Positions 63,333 through 64,000 of a stretch of DNA of 64,000 bases are shown in pieces; the stretch's first letter is position 1, and the number at the start of each line of letters is the position of its first letter. Under the pieces are notes generated by a model, which saw nothing but the letters and a program-made list of their open reading frames with translations, searched no databases and was not told where the DNA came from. Both the position numbers and the translations under genes were made by a program. Source of the DNA: Coprinellus micaceus (taxonomy: Eukaryota; Basidiomycota; Agaricomycetes; Agaricales; Psathyrellaceae). The stretch covers positions 124,001-188,000 of the forward strand of contig OX596343.1 in NCBI GenBank assembly GCA_951394405.1, written 5' to 3'.

Positions 63333-64000
63333 CTAACAGGAGAGTTACAAAGACTCTGGACTCACGACCTGGTGAGACCCTACCCTGCGCCCCGCCCAGT
63401 TGAGAGCTCATTGGAAGGCGGGCCCGAAGGGTGGACGGAGAAGTGAGTGGGAAGGGAAGGCCTGCTCTCTCCTGGCAAAATGAGCGTAGCTTTTGAGGAA
63501 ACTCGTGGGCACGGCACCTCGTATGGTGAATGCAAAGAATCCGGCCGCTCATCTATCCATTTCTGACCTCCATGACCTCCTCGGGAGGCAGAACATTGCT
63601 AGCGAGATAAGCCACGTCAATGACATGAAGTGCGAAGCCGGAGCAAGGCGAGGGAGAAGGCGGCGGGAGGCATAATCCGATGACTACTTCCTCGAAGACG
63701 ACGGTCAGCTGGGACCCAGATGATTAGGGGTATCAATCCGCTTGGATAGATGAAACGAATAAGAGGAGCTGGTCCACAACACTGGGCAAGGTATCCCTTG
63801 GGAAGTGGGGGTGCTGGAGAGAGCAGCTACTCGTTTGGGTAGGTCAGAAGGGTGGATCTGGGAGATGGGCGCTGAGATGGCTGTCCAATTGGACGTGAAA
63901 TGAGAGCAAACGTGAACTTCGGGGGAATAAATGTCACACTTCTGTACTTCTGACACAGTTCTAGGGGTAGTCTAGACTATGGCCAATGGAACAGAGCACT
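63333..64000. other. 5' flank of the unknown gene
   Basis: It probably holds the first exon and promoter of the minus-strand gene. Frames at 63,307-63,552 and 63,705-63,956 are open but cannot be joined in phase to the exon at 63,332. Confidence 0.35.

Overview
The window comes from the nuclear genome of a mushroom-forming basidiomycete (Agaricomycetes). The evidence is many 48-60 bp GT-AG introns, two large TPR-CHAT genes of the kind expanded in these fungi, a fungal kinase-like gene, a Ty3/Gypsy element of basidiomycete type, and two DDE transposase genes (Tnp2-like and Plavaka-like). Nothing looks bacterial or organellar. No rRNA, tRNA or CRISPR was seen.

Layout. 1-8,040: a decayed copy of a low-complexity gene (called X here), then CHAT-TPR gene A on the minus strand with conserved 5' exons. 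8,460-10,330: a second decayed X copy. 10,932-12,921: a minus-strand kinase-like gene. 13,645-22,367: a TA-flanked element with ~370 bp terminal inverted repeats, split by an almost intact Gypsy retrotransposon (14,087-21,664). 22,370-25,440: coding-like fragments. 25,440-30,060: repeat-rich DNA, with a GGGCCCATATGGGCCC-rich element, a 1.4 kb palindrome and a 200-N gap. 30,060-30,960: another X fragment. 31,130-36,180: a Tnp2-like transposase gene with a solo LTR in one intron. 38,420-41,010: a CAGCTGA-rich inverted-repeat element. 42,620-45,313: two plus-strand genes of unknown function. 46,050-52,990: decayed X copy 3 and CHAT-TPR gene B, a diverged duplicate of the 1-8,040 block. 53,909-58,706: a Plavaka-type transposase. 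60,120-63,332: a well-spliced minus-strand gene I do not recognise. Most of the remaining DNA shows no supportable gene.

Two themes stand out. First, an ancestral block (X convergent with CHAT-TPR) was duplicated and then pulled apart by transposons. The CHAT gene stayed open in both copies while X decayed in all. Comparing the copies reveals 5' exons that single-copy ORF reading misses. Second, the middle of the window is a nest of mobile DNA: Gypsy inside a TIR element, a solo LTR inside a transposase intron, and two compositionally odd repeat elements.

Many long open frames here begin with GTG or TTG rather than ATG. Starts are therefore given only where an ATG or a matched splice junction supports them.
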